A stretch of DNA of 13,870 nt, from assembly GCA_046728075.1 (NCBI GenBank), contig JBKPDV010000188.1:1-13870 (forward strand). The letters run 5' to 3'. The notes under the pieces were generated by a model. The model saw only the letters and a list, made by a program, of their open reading frames with translations. It had not been told where the DNA came from and made no database searches. Source of the stretch: JBKPDV01 sp046728075 (GTDB lineage Bacteria > Acidobacteriota > Thermoanaerobaculia > UBA5066 > Gp7-AA6). A program made the translations under genes and the position numbers. This document shows positions 1 to 5,310 of this stretch, one piece after another (position 1 is the first letter of the stretch; every line of letters begins with the position of its first letter).

Positions 1-2
1 CG

Positions 3-311
3 CAGGTCAAGGTATTTCCGGTCAGCGAGGAGAAGCTGAAAGCTTATGTCTCGATCGTGCTCGACGAGTGCTTTCTGGTGTCCGATCTCAAAGTCATCCA
101 TGGACCCAATGGCCTGTTTGTCTCGATGCCCTCGAAGCGCAAGAAGAATGGGGAGTTCAAGGACATCGCTCATCCGTTGAACCGGGAAACGCGCGAACGC
201 ATGGAGCGGCGCATTCTCGAGGAATACGGCAAGGCGCTGTCGCAGCCGGCGGAAGGATCGGCTGCGGGGGAGGCGTCGGAGATACCTGAAGTTTCGGAGG
301 CGTCTCAGTAG
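3..311 (+). CDS. spoVG: SpoVG family RNA/DNA-binding regulator, 5' end outside window
   Basis: SpoVG proteins are small site-specific nucleic-acid-binding regulators, named from Bacillus sporulation but found widely in non-sporulating bacteria. The frame is open from the left edge (first full codon at 3) to the stop at 309-311, so only about the first five or six residues are missing. Diagnostic segments are VFPVSEEKLKAYVSIVLDE, then the family signature GLFVSMPSKRK, then FKDIAHPLNRETRERME. An acidic, Ala/Glu/Ser-rich tail of about 20 residues follows the core, as in many family members. The GTG at 57 is an internal Val codon, not the start, because SpoVG homology continues upstream of it. 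The stop lies 28 bp before the tRNA gene, so this gene and the tRNA promoter abut. Family membership is secure; its target in this organism is unknown. Confidence 0.93.
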   Translation, partial: QVKVFPVSEEKLKAYVSIVLDECFLVSDLKVIHGPNGLFVSMPSKRKKNGEFKDIAHPLNRETRERMERRILEEYGKALSQPAEGSAAGEASEIPEVSEASQ

Positions 312-325
312 GGTGAAGGAGGCTC

Positions 326-331
326 TACAAT
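326..331 (+). promoter_or_regulatory. Putative -10 box of the tRNA-Gln gene
   Basis: TACAAT (5 of 6 matches to TATAAT) lies 8 bp before the first base of the mature tRNA, the distance expected if transcription starts at or just before the tRNA. No good -35 is seen 16-18 bp upstream, where the spoVG coding end lies. The same hexamer occurs before prs. Confidence 0.5.
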
Positions 332-339
332 CTCCCCAT

Positions 340-415
340 TGGGGCGTCGCCAAATTGGTAAGGCACCGGCCTTTGGAGCCGGCATTTCTAGGTTCGAGTC
401 CTAGCGCCCCAGCCA
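340..415 (+). tRNA. tRNA-Gln (anticodon UUG, CCA encoded)
   Basis: A complete cloverleaf can be folded by eye. The acceptor stem pairs 340-346 (TGGGGCG) with 405-411 (CGCCCCA), 7 of 7. The D arm pairs 349-351 with 362-364 around an AAATTGGTAA loop. The anticodon stem pairs 366-370 with 378-382, with loop CTTTGGA and anticodon TTG at 373-375, which reads CAA and, by wobble, CAG. The T arm pairs 388-392 with 400-404 around TTCGAGT. The discriminator is G412 and the CCA end is encoded at 413-415. The first pair is the weak U1-A72 that is typical of bacterial tRNA-Gln. It sits between spoVG and prs, an arrangement I associate with Acidobacteriota. Confidence 0.97.
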
Positions 416-461
416 ACACGTCGCTTCCGCTCATTCGAGGATCTTCGCCTGCCGGCGCACC

Positions 462-498
462 GGCTCGCGGCTCGCCCAAAGGGGCTCGACCGCGAGCC
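462..498 (+). repeat. GC-rich inverted repeat with heptamer phasing downstream of tRNA-Gln
   Basis: GGCTCGCGG (462-470) is perfectly complementary to CCGCGAGCC (490-498), with an inner stem GCCC/GGGC (474-477 with 482-485) closing an AAAG loop. The left side is built of GGCTCGC at 462 and 469, and GGCTCGA recurs at 483 in the same 7-bp phase. No T-tract follows, so it is not a canonical intrinsic terminator, although it could cap tRNA-Gln read-through. A degenerate CTCGCT-rich stretch follows at about 504-526. Confidence 0.5.
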
Positions 499-529
499 TG
501 ATCCCTCGCTCGCTCCTCGCTGCTCACGC

Positions 530-630
530 AAGGCGAACCGAGAAGACTTTCAGCCTTAAACTCTCGCGGCCGCCGATCGCGGAGCGACGGATTCCTCGCC
601 TTTGGCCCTTCGCCTTTCGCCTTTCGCCCG
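530..630. repeat. 7-bp tandem array upstream of prs (AAAG+GCG on the - strand)
   Basis: Five contiguous 7-bp units start at 596, 603, 610, 617 and 624 (consensus TCGCCTT; the second and last are degenerate). On the complementary strand they read AAAGGCG. A single inverted copy, AAGGCGA, is at 530-536, with weak heptamer phasing after it, so the opposite arm is much decayed compared with the other loci. The array ends directly against the prs -10 box at 632 and would include any -35 element (TTCGCC at 609-614, 17 bp upstream, only a 3 of 6 match). Confidence 0.75.
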
Positions 631-631
631 G

Positions 632-637
632 TACAAT
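632..637 (+). promoter_or_regulatory. Putative -10 box of prs, leaderless start
   Basis: TACAAT (5 of 6) is 8 bp before the TTG start of prs at 646, so a transcript starting about 7 bp downstream of the box would begin at or next to the start codon. No Shine-Dalgarno sequence is present between the box and the TTG. The -35 region would fall inside the heptamer array. Confidence 0.5.
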
Positions 638-645
638 CGCGCCGC

Positions 646-1602
646 TTGACCGCCAACTTCTCCTACGGAGAACTCAAGATCTTCTCGGGCCGCGCGCACC
701 CGGCGCTCGCGCAGGAGATCTGCGACTACCTCGATCTGCCGGTCGGACAGCTGACCGTCTACAACTTCTCCGACGGGGAGAACTACTGCCAGATCGATGA
801 GAACGTGCGAGGGGCGGACGTCTTCGTCGTGCAGCCCACGGGAGCTCCCGTCAACGAGCACATGATGGAGCTGCTGATCCTGCTCGACGCGTTCCGGCGG
901 TCCTCCGCCGCGCGACTGACCGCGGTCATGCCGTATTTCGGCTACGCCCGACAGGACAAGAAGGACAAGCCGCGCGTGCCGATCGCCGCCAAGCTGATGG
1001 CCGACGTCCTCACGGCGGCGGGCGCGGACCGCATCCTGACGATGGACCTGCACGCCGCCCAGATCCAGGGCTTCTTCAACATTCCCGTCGACCATCTGTT
1101 CGCCGCTCCGGTACTGCTGGACGCGATTCGAAAGCTCGAGATCGAAGACCTCGTCATCGTGTCCCCGGACGTCGGCGGCGTGGCCCGCGCGCGCGCGATC
1201 GGAAAACGACTCGACGCCGCCCTTGCGATCATCGACAAGCGCCGGATGGGAAAAAACGAGACCGAAGTGCTGCACGTCGTCGGAGAGGTCGAGGGCAAGA
1301 ACGTCCTGATCCTCGACGACATCGTGGACACCGCCGGCACGCTTCTCCAGGCAGAGGAGGCGCTGCGCGCCCAGGGTGCGCGCAAGACCTACGCCGCGGC
1401 GGTCCATCCGGTGCTTTCGGGCCCGGCGCTGGAGAGGATCGAGGCGTCGCACCTGGAGACGCTGCTCGTGACGAACACGCTGCCGCTCGACGCCGCCGTC
1501 GCCCGATGCCCGCGTATCCGCCCGCTCACGATCGCTCCGCTGCTCGGAGAGGCCATCCGGCGCATCCACGAGGGGGCTTCCGTTTCGTCGCTTTTCGTGT
1601 AG
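646..1602 (+). CDS. prs: Ribose-phosphate pyrophosphokinase (PRPP synthase, class I)
   Basis: The enzyme makes 5-phosphoribosyl 1-diphosphate from ribose 5-phosphate and ATP, feeding purine, pyrimidine, histidine, tryptophan and NAD synthesis in the cytoplasm. The product has 318 residues, the usual length, and aligns over its whole length with class I enzymes. Visible motifs are the FSDGE segment near residue 42, the ATP loop PYFGYARQDKKD near 101, the metal-binding MDLHAAQIQGFF, the pyrophosphate-loop-like SPDVGGVARAR, the catalytic flexible-loop lead IIDKRR, and the PRPP-binding LDDIVDTAGT near residue 225. The start is TTG at 646: it gives the expected family N-terminus (SYGELKIFSG follows), and no in-frame ATG or GTG fits. 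There is no ribosome binding site; a -10-like box 8 bp upstream suggests a leaderless mRNA. The stop overlaps the putative rplY -10 box. Confidence 0.97.
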   Translation: MTANFSYGELKIFSGRAHPALAQEICDYLDLPVGQLTVYNFSDGENYCQIDENVRGADVFVVQPTGAPVNEHMMELLILLDAFRRSSAARLTAVMPYFGYARQDKKDKPRVPIAAKLMADVLTAAGADRILTMDLHAAQIQGFFNIPVDHLFAAPVLLDAIRKLEIEDLVIVSPDVGGVARARAIGKRLDAALAIIDKRRMGKNETEVLHVVGEVEGKNVLILDDIVDTAGTLLQAEEALRAQGARKTYAAAVHPVLSGPALERIEASHLETLLVTNTLPLDAAVARCPRIRPLTIAPLLGEAIRRIHEGASVSSLFV

Positions 1603-1605
1603 AAT
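1600..1605 (+). promoter_or_regulatory. Possible -10 box for the rplY operon
   Basis: TAGAAT (5 of 6 to TATAAT) overlaps the prs stop codon. No clear -35 is present. The leader that follows contains a perfect 6-bp stem (CGCTTT 1610-1615 with AAAGCG 1622-1627) and two tandem copies of GCGCGGAAA (1616-1624 and 1625-1633). rplY may equally be co-transcribed with prs. Confidence 0.35.
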
Positions 1606-1653
1606 GCCCCGCTTTGCGCGGAAAGCGCGGAAAGTCCTGTTGGGAAGAGCTCT

Positions 1654-2364
1654 ATGAAGACCATCGAACTAAATGTCGAGCGACGCTCGACCGTGGGCAA
1701 GAACGAGGCGAGGCGCAGCCGCGCGGCAGGCAGGGTCCCGGCCGTCGTTTATGGGGCCGGCAAGCCGACGGTCCCCGTCAGCGTGGATCGCAAGGCACTC
1801 TCGGACGCATTCCGGCACGGAGCGGGGGAGAACGCCATCTTTCTGCTGAAGCTGGCCGGCTCCGATCAGAGCCGCCACGCGATGATCCGGGAATTTCAAC
1901 GCGACCCGGTTTCGCGCAAGCCGCTGCACATCGACTTCGTCCGGGTGTTGCTGGACACCAAGATTCGCGTCAAGGTTCCCATCGAGGTCGTCGGAGTCGC
2001 CCAGGGGGTCAAGACGGAGGGGGGAATCCTCGATTTCGTCACGCGCGAGGTCGAGATCGAATGCCTCCCCAACAACATCCCCGAGCACCTGCCGATCGAC
2101 GTCAGCGAGCTCGCGATCGGTGACGCCCTGCGCATCTCGCAGATCCCGCCGATCGAGGGAGTGACCGTCGTCGACGACGAGGAGAAAGTCCTCGTGCACG
2201 TGACGCACCCGACCTTCGAGAAGGCGCCGGAAGTTGCCGCCGCCGAGGCCGCCACGGAGATCACCGAGCCCGAGGTCCTGAAGAAGGGCAAGGTCGCCAC
2301 CGAGGAAGAGCCCGAGGTCAAGGAGAAGGAAAAGGAGAAGGAGAAGGAGAAGAAGGAGAAGTAG
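1654..2364 (+). CDS. rplY: 50S ribosomal protein L25, CTC/TL5 type
   Basis: L25/TL5 binds 5S rRNA on the large subunit. At 236 residues it is the long, two-domain general-stress (CTC) form rather than the short E. coli type. The N-terminal 5S-binding domain (about 1-93) starts with ELNVERRSTVGKNEARR and contains GRVPAVVYGAGK and REFQRDPVSRKPLHIDF. The C-terminal beta domain (about 98-185) includes GVKTEGGILDFVTREVEIECLP. After about residue 188 comes an acidic linker ending in an alternating Lys/Glu tail encoded by GGAGAA-like hexamers (2320-2361). ATG 1654 is preceded by a purine-rich GGGAAGAG at 1642-1649. The TAG stop is followed after a single codon by the CTG start of pth in the same frame, so the tail doubles as a ribosome-loading region for pth. 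The rplY-pth pairing is widespread in bacteria. Confidence 0.95.
   Translation: MKTIELNVERRSTVGKNEARRSRAAGRVPAVVYGAGKPTVPVSVDRKALSDAFRHGAGENAIFLLKLAGSDQSRHAMIREFQRDPVSRKPLHIDFVRVLLDTKIRVKVPIEVVGVAQGVKTEGGILDFVTREVEIECLPNNIPEHLPIDVSELAIGDALRISQIPPIEGVTVVDDEEKVLVHVTHPTFEKAPEVAAAEAATEITEPEVLKKGKVATEEEPEVKEKEKEKEKEKKEK
2320..2361 (+). repeat. GGAGAA-type purine repeat inside rplY 3' end, acting as ribosome binding region for pth
   Basis: The 3' end of rplY is a run of AAG and GAG codons that repeats GGAGAA several times. Each unit contains an anti-Shine-Dalgarno match. The last AAGGAG is at 2353-2358, 9 nt before the CTG start of pth at 2368. The repeat encodes the Lys/Glu tail of L25. Confidence 0.7.
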
Positions 2365-2367
2365 AGC

Positions 2368-2967
2368 CTGCGCGCCATCGTCGGCCTCGGCAATCCTGGG
2401 GACGACTACGCGGCGACGCGCCACAACGCGGGGTTCCGCGTGGTGGAGAGGCTCGCGAAGGAAGAAGGCATTTCACTGCGCTCGCGCGAAGCGCAGTCCC
2501 GGGTGGGCCGGGGCAAGATTGGCGGCGTGCCGGCGCTTCTGGCCCTCCCTCAGACCTACATGAACGCTTCGGGCAGTGCGGTTTCTGCTCTTTGTCAAAA
2601 GAATGGCGTCGATCCCGCCGACCTCTGCGTCGTCGTGGACGAGATCGCTCTGCCCCTGGGAGCGCTGCGCCTGCGCGCACGCGGCTCCGCGGGGGGACAT
2701 CGGGGCCTCCAGTCGATCATCGCCGGTATCGGTCCGGAGTTCCCGCGGTTGCGCGTCGGAATTCGCGGAACGCGCTACTCGGCCGAAAACGATCTGGCCG
2801 ACTACGTTCTCGCCCCGTTCGCGAAGGGAGAACGGGAGACCTACGACGAAGCCGTGGCGCTCGCGGTCGAAGCGCTGCGACTGTGGCTCACCTCGGGAAT
2901 CGACGCCGCCATGAGACGTGCAAACGTTAGGCTTTCCTCTCCGGGCGGGGCCTCCGACCCGGATTGA
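2368..2967 (+). CDS. pth: Peptidyl-tRNA hydrolase, probable CTG start
   Basis: Pth cleaves the ester bond of peptidyl-tRNAs dropped by stalled ribosomes and so recycles tRNA. The family N-terminus, LRAIVGLGNPGDDY then ATRHNAGF, starts directly after the rplY stop. It carries the active-site Asn (N9) and the catalytic His (H19). Further on are TYMNASG (substrate-binding Met and Asn) and VVVDE (the Asp assisting the His). No ATG, GTG or TTG lies between the in-frame TAG at 2362-2364 and these residues, so CTG at 2368 is the only plausible start. The next start-like codon, GTG 2440, would delete the catalytic residues. AAGGAG lies 9 nt upstream. Length from CTG is 199 residues, normal for the family. 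One oddity: the usual GGHNGL segment reads GGHRGL, so the tRNA-contacting Asn (E. coli N114) is Arg. Confidence 0.94.
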   Translation: MRAIVGLGNPGDDYAATRHNAGFRVVERLAKEEGISLRSREAQSRVGRGKIGGVPALLALPQTYMNASGSAVSALCQKNGVDPADLCVVVDEIALPLGALRLRARGSAGGHRGLQSIIAGIGPEFPRLRVGIRGTRYSAENDLADYVLAPFAKGERETYDEAVALAVEALRLWLTSGIDAAMRRANVRLSSPGGASDPD

Positions 2968-2986
2968 TATCCATGAGGAGAAATCG

Positions 2987-3412
2987 ATGAGGCTCTATGA
3001 CATCGTGGTCCTGCTGACCCCCGAGCTGTCGGAAGACGAAGCCGGGAAGGTCATCGGCGACTACAGAAAAATTCTGACCGACGGCGGGGCCGAGATGGTC
3101 CACGACGAGACCTGGGGCAAGCGCAAGCTCGCCTACTCGATCGGGCGCAAACGCGACGCCTACTACCACCATTTCCAGGTCCAGGCGGAACCCGCGATCA
3201 TCTCGGAGACCGAGCGCCGGCTCAAACTGTCCGATCAGGTCCTGCGACATCTAGCGGTGCGGGCCGATGACGAGTTGAAGCGCGCCGCGAAGATGACCGA
3301 GCGCCTGAAGCGCAAGGCCGCGCGCCGACCCCCCCGCCCGGCTCCTGTCCCCGGACAGGTCCCGGCGCAGGCCGGGCCGCCCGAGACCTCGAGTCCCGAA
3401 AGGAGTGAATGA
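2987..3412 (+). CDS. rpsF: 30S ribosomal protein S6
   Basis: S6 binds 16S rRNA together with S18 on the platform of the small subunit. ATG 2987 gives the canonical N-terminus MRLYDIVVLLTPELSED and has a strong GAGGAG at 2975-2980, 6 nt upstream; an in-frame ATG at 2918 lies inside pth and is rejected. The ferredoxin-like core, with WGKRKLAYSIGRKRDAYYHHF in its middle, ends near residue 95. A tail of about 45 residues rich in Pro, Arg and Ala follows, longer than in E. coli, which instead has a glutamylated tail; its role is unknown. The stop overlaps the rpsR start (TGATG), so S6 and S18, which bind as a pair, are translationally coupled. Confidence 0.96.
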   Translation: MRLYDIVVLLTPELSEDEAGKVIGDYRKILTDGGAEMVHDETWGKRKLAYSIGRKRDAYYHHFQVQAEPAIISETERRLKLSDQVLRHLAVRADDELKRAAKMTERLKRKAARRPPRPAPVPGQVPAQAGPPETSSPERSE

Positions 3413-3693
3413 TGGCCGCGATGCCGCAGCGGGGAGGATCCCGCGAACGCGAGGGGAAGCCGACCGGGCGCAAGAAGTTCTTCGTCCGCCGCCGCAAGGT
3501 CTGCAAATTCTGCGCGGAGAAGCTCGAATACGTCGATTGGAAGGACGTCAAGCTTCTGCAATCCTTCATACCCGAACGGGGAAAGATCCTGCCTCGCCGA
3601 ATCTCGGGGACCTGCGCCCTGCACCAGCGCAAACTGCAGACGGCGATCAAGCGGGCGCGTTCGATCGCTCTTCTGCCTTACGTCACGGACTAA
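3412..3693 (+). CDS. rpsR: 30S ribosomal protein S18, zinc-binding (C+) form
   Basis: S18 partners S6 on the 30S platform. The core VCKFCAEKLEYVDWKDVKLL followed by RRISGTCALHQRKLQ is diagnostic. The CxxC pair together with the later CxxH are the ligands of the zinc-containing C+ version, so this organism has kept the metal site that many bacteria have lost. About 20 basic residues precede the core. Two adjacent Met codons occur at 3409 and 3412; the second is chosen because AAGGAG at 3400-3405 is then 6 nt away rather than 3. The first base of this ATG is the last base of the rpsF stop codon. A 7-bp inverted array follows the gene. Confidence 0.96.
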   Translation: MAAMPQRGGSREREGKPTGRKKFFVRRRKVCKFCAEKLEYVDWKDVKLLQSFIPERGKILPRRISGTCALHQRKLQTAIKRARSIALLPYVTD

Positions 3694-3700
3694 GTGCATC

Positions 3701-3776
3701 GTCAGGCGTGAGGCGTCCGGCGTGAGGCGCGGCGACGAAGGATCGCCTGACCCCTTACCCCTCACGTCTCACGGCT
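3701..3776. repeat. Inverted 7-bp array between rpsR and the DUF2232-like gene (TGAG+GCG)
   Basis: The left arm has four units starting at 3704, 3711, 3718 and 3725 (consensus AGGCGTG). The right arm has units of the inverted form starting at 3749, 3756, 3763 and 3770 (consensus CACGYCT, the middle ones more diverged), with a partial TCGCCT at 3743-3748. In the register used for the other loci the unit is TGAG+GCG. A perfect 8-bp pairing GTCAGGCG (3701-3708) with CGCCTGAC (3744-3751) is also possible, so alternative hairpins compete. The array lies inside an apparent operon and ends 4 bp before the next ATG, so if transcribed it would cover that start codon with structure. Confidence 0.8.
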
Positions 3777-3780
3777 CTTG

Positions 3781-4767
3781 ATGTCCGACTCGCCGCCTGC
3801 CGAGCAAGCACCGGCCGCGCAGCGGCCGCTCTGGCTCGAATTGGTTTTCGCCGGCATTGCCGGAGCGCTCTTCTTTTCCGCTTTTCTTTTCCTTCCGCTC
3901 GCCGGGACCCTCGCCCTTCCCCTGGCCGCGGTCCCGATCGTGCGCGTAGCCCATCGTCATGGAAGGGGCGCCGCCGCAGCCGCGTCCGCGATCGCCGCCG
4001 CCCTGGTGCTCTTGATCAGTGCGAGCGCGGGACCCATCTCTTCGGGCGCCAGTGGCGCCGTGTTCGCGCTGGCGATCACGGCGCTTCCTTCCTTTTTCGC
4101 CGGGTCGGTCCGCCGTGGGGTGGACCCTTCGCTTGCCTACCTGGGGCTGTGCGCCGTGGGATTCCTTCTTGCCTGCGGCTTTCTGCTCGCGCGACCGTCG
4201 GAGACGGACCTTTCGATGCAACGCGAGATCGATCGGGCGTTCGACCAGTGGCAGAAGATCTCGACCGAACCGGCGAGGGCTCCGACGGACGCGGAGACGG
4301 CCGCGAGGCTCCGGGCGACATTGGACGCGGCCCGCGTTTTTACCAAGCGGTTCTGGATCGGCCTGGTCGGGATTTCCTGGGTGCTCGGAGCCGCCGTCAG
4401 CTATTACCTGGGGGCGTGGGCCGCCCGGCCAAGCGACTCCGCCAATGCCACTCGGTTCGAGGAGCTCCGCGTTCCCGCTCCGGCCGTGGCCCTTTTCGTG
4501 GCCGCCGGAGGCGGCTGGGCGCTCCTGCCCGACCCCGGATCGCGGGTCTGCGGCAATCTGCTCTGGCCACTGGCCGCCTTGTATTTTGTGGCCGGCCTCT
4601 CTATCATCTGCCACTTCGCCCGGCGTTGGTTTCGGGCGAGGATTCTCCGCATCGGACTGTACGCTCTGGTCGTTTACATCCCCATCAACGTGGGGGTCGC
4701 GCTCATCGGCCTGTTCGACTGGTACGCGGATTTTCGCCACCGAGGAAGGGAGATCAAGGAGTCATGA
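3781..4767 (+). CDS. Polytopic membrane protein, DUF2232-like (YybS family)
   Basis: A 328-residue integral membrane protein with about eight or nine hydrophobic segments (roughly 18-40, 42-55, 64-84, 92-108, 118-138, 190-213, 233-250, 259-280, 288-312) and a charged loop at about 140-188 that is probably extramembrane. The position between rpsR and rplI, the segment RFEELRVPAPAV before the last helices and the C-terminal GLFDWYADFRHR fit the DUF2232/YybS family, whose Bacillus member neighbours rplI. The molecular function is unknown; the family resembles small-molecule uptake components in topology. ATG 3781 was chosen over the adjacent TTG 3778. No Shine-Dalgarno sequence is visible because the right arm of a heptamer array lies immediately upstream. 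The stop overlaps the rplI start as ATGA. Confidence 0.75.
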   Translation: MSDSPPAEQAPAAQRPLWLELVFAGIAGALFFSAFLFLPLAGTLALPLAAVPIVRVAHRHGRGAAAAASAIAAALVLLISASAGPISSGASGAVFALAITALPSFFAGSVRRGVDPSLAYLGLCAVGFLLACGFLLARPSETDLSMQREIDRAFDQWQKISTEPARAPTDAETAARLRATLDAARVFTKRFWIGLVGISWVLGAAVSYYLGAWAARPSDSANATRFEELRVPAPAVALFVAAGGGWALLPDPGSRVCGNLLWPLAALYFVAGLSIICHFARRWFRARILRIGLYALVVYIPINVGVALIGLFDWYADFRHRGREIKES

Positions 4768-5222
4768 AGGTCATTCTGGCTGACGACATTCGGGGGCTCG
4801 GACGCCGGGGCGACACCGTCACGGTCAAGCCCGGCTACGCCCGTAACTATCTGTTCCCCAACCAGGTCGCCTACGAGGCCACGGACGCGAACGTCCGCCG
4901 GCTCGGCGAAGAGAAGAAGAAATACGACGAGCGCATGATGGGCGAGACGAAAGTCGCCCAGGAGGTCGCGCGCCAGGTGGAGGGGCTGACCGTGGTCCTC
5001 ACCAAGAAGGCGGGGGAAGAGGGGGTCCTCTACGGCTCGGTGACGGCTTCAGAAATAGCCGACGCCCTCGCGCAAAAGGGTATTCAGGTCGACCGCCGGC
5101 GCGTGGAAGTGGCCGAGCCCATCAAACGACTGGGGCAGCACAAGGTCCACGTCCGTCTGCACCGGGACGTCGTGACGGAGCTGGTTGTCCAGGTCGAGCC
5201 GGTCGCGGCCGCGACGGCGTAA
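4764..5222 (+). CDS. rplI: 50S ribosomal protein L9
   Basis: L9 binds 23S rRNA near the base of the L1 stalk and helps keep the reading frame. The 152 residues match the full family length. The N-terminal domain MKVILADDIRGLGRRGD then VKPGYARNYLFP contains the L9 signature. A long connecting helix spans about residues 40-75, and the C-terminal domain includes GVLYGSVTASEIADAL. The start ATG overlaps the upstream stop (ATGA). AAGGAG at 4756-4761 is only 2 nt from the ATG, unusually close, so initiation probably relies on coupling or on the purines further upstream (4742-4752). It is the last gene of the + strand run; a convergent PBP gene ends 96 bp downstream, across a heptamer array that can fold as a terminator-like hairpin. 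Confidence 0.97.
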   Translation: MKVILADDIRGLGRRGDTVTVKPGYARNYLFPNQVAYEATDANVRRLGEEKKKYDERMMGETKVAQEVARQVEGLTVVLTKKAGEEGVLYGSVTASEIADALAQKGIQVDRRRVEVAEPIKRLGQHKVHVRLHRDVVTELVVQVEPVAAATA

Positions 5223-5235
5223 ACAACTCCTGTCG

Positions 5236-5310
5236 TTTAACCTTCAAAGTTCAAAGTTCAAGGTGCGACGTCGAGACGCCAACTTTGAATCTTGAACGTT
5301 GAACTTTGAA
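5236..5310. repeat. Inverted 7-bp array between convergent rplI and the PBP gene (AAAG+TTC)
   Basis: The left arm has TTCAAAG at 5243 and 5250 and TTCAAGG at 5257, with a degenerate unit at 5236. The right arm has CTTTGAA at 5283, TCTTGAA at 5290, CGTTGAA at 5297 and CTTTGAA at 5304. Positions 5243-5263 pair with 5290-5310 at 19 of 21 positions. The spacer contains the palindrome GACGTC. The array is AT-rich against its GC-rich surroundings. Confidence 0.88.

Noticed and set aside
462..498. Intrinsic terminator for tRNA-Gln
   Set aside because: The stem is strong but no T-run follows, so it is listed only as an inverted repeat.
313..501. A short open frame across the tRNA-Gln gene
   Set aside because: It lies on a complete tRNA cloverleaf and has no protein-like features.
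596..630. Heptamer arrays as assembly or adaptor artefacts
   Set aside because: Each locus has a different degenerate unit, arrays are confined to intergenic gaps, and flanking genes are intact, which artefacts would not produce.
2440..2967. Start of pth at GTG 2440
   Set aside because: This start would remove the GLGNPG motif and the catalytic His, while homology clearly extends upstream to CTG 2368.
5236..5310. Heptamer arrays as transposon ends, MITEs or REP elements
   Set aside because: No common terminal inverted repeat, no target-site duplication and no transposase; the sequence differs from locus to locus, unlike copies of a mobile element. A guided or template-written origin is left open in the findings.
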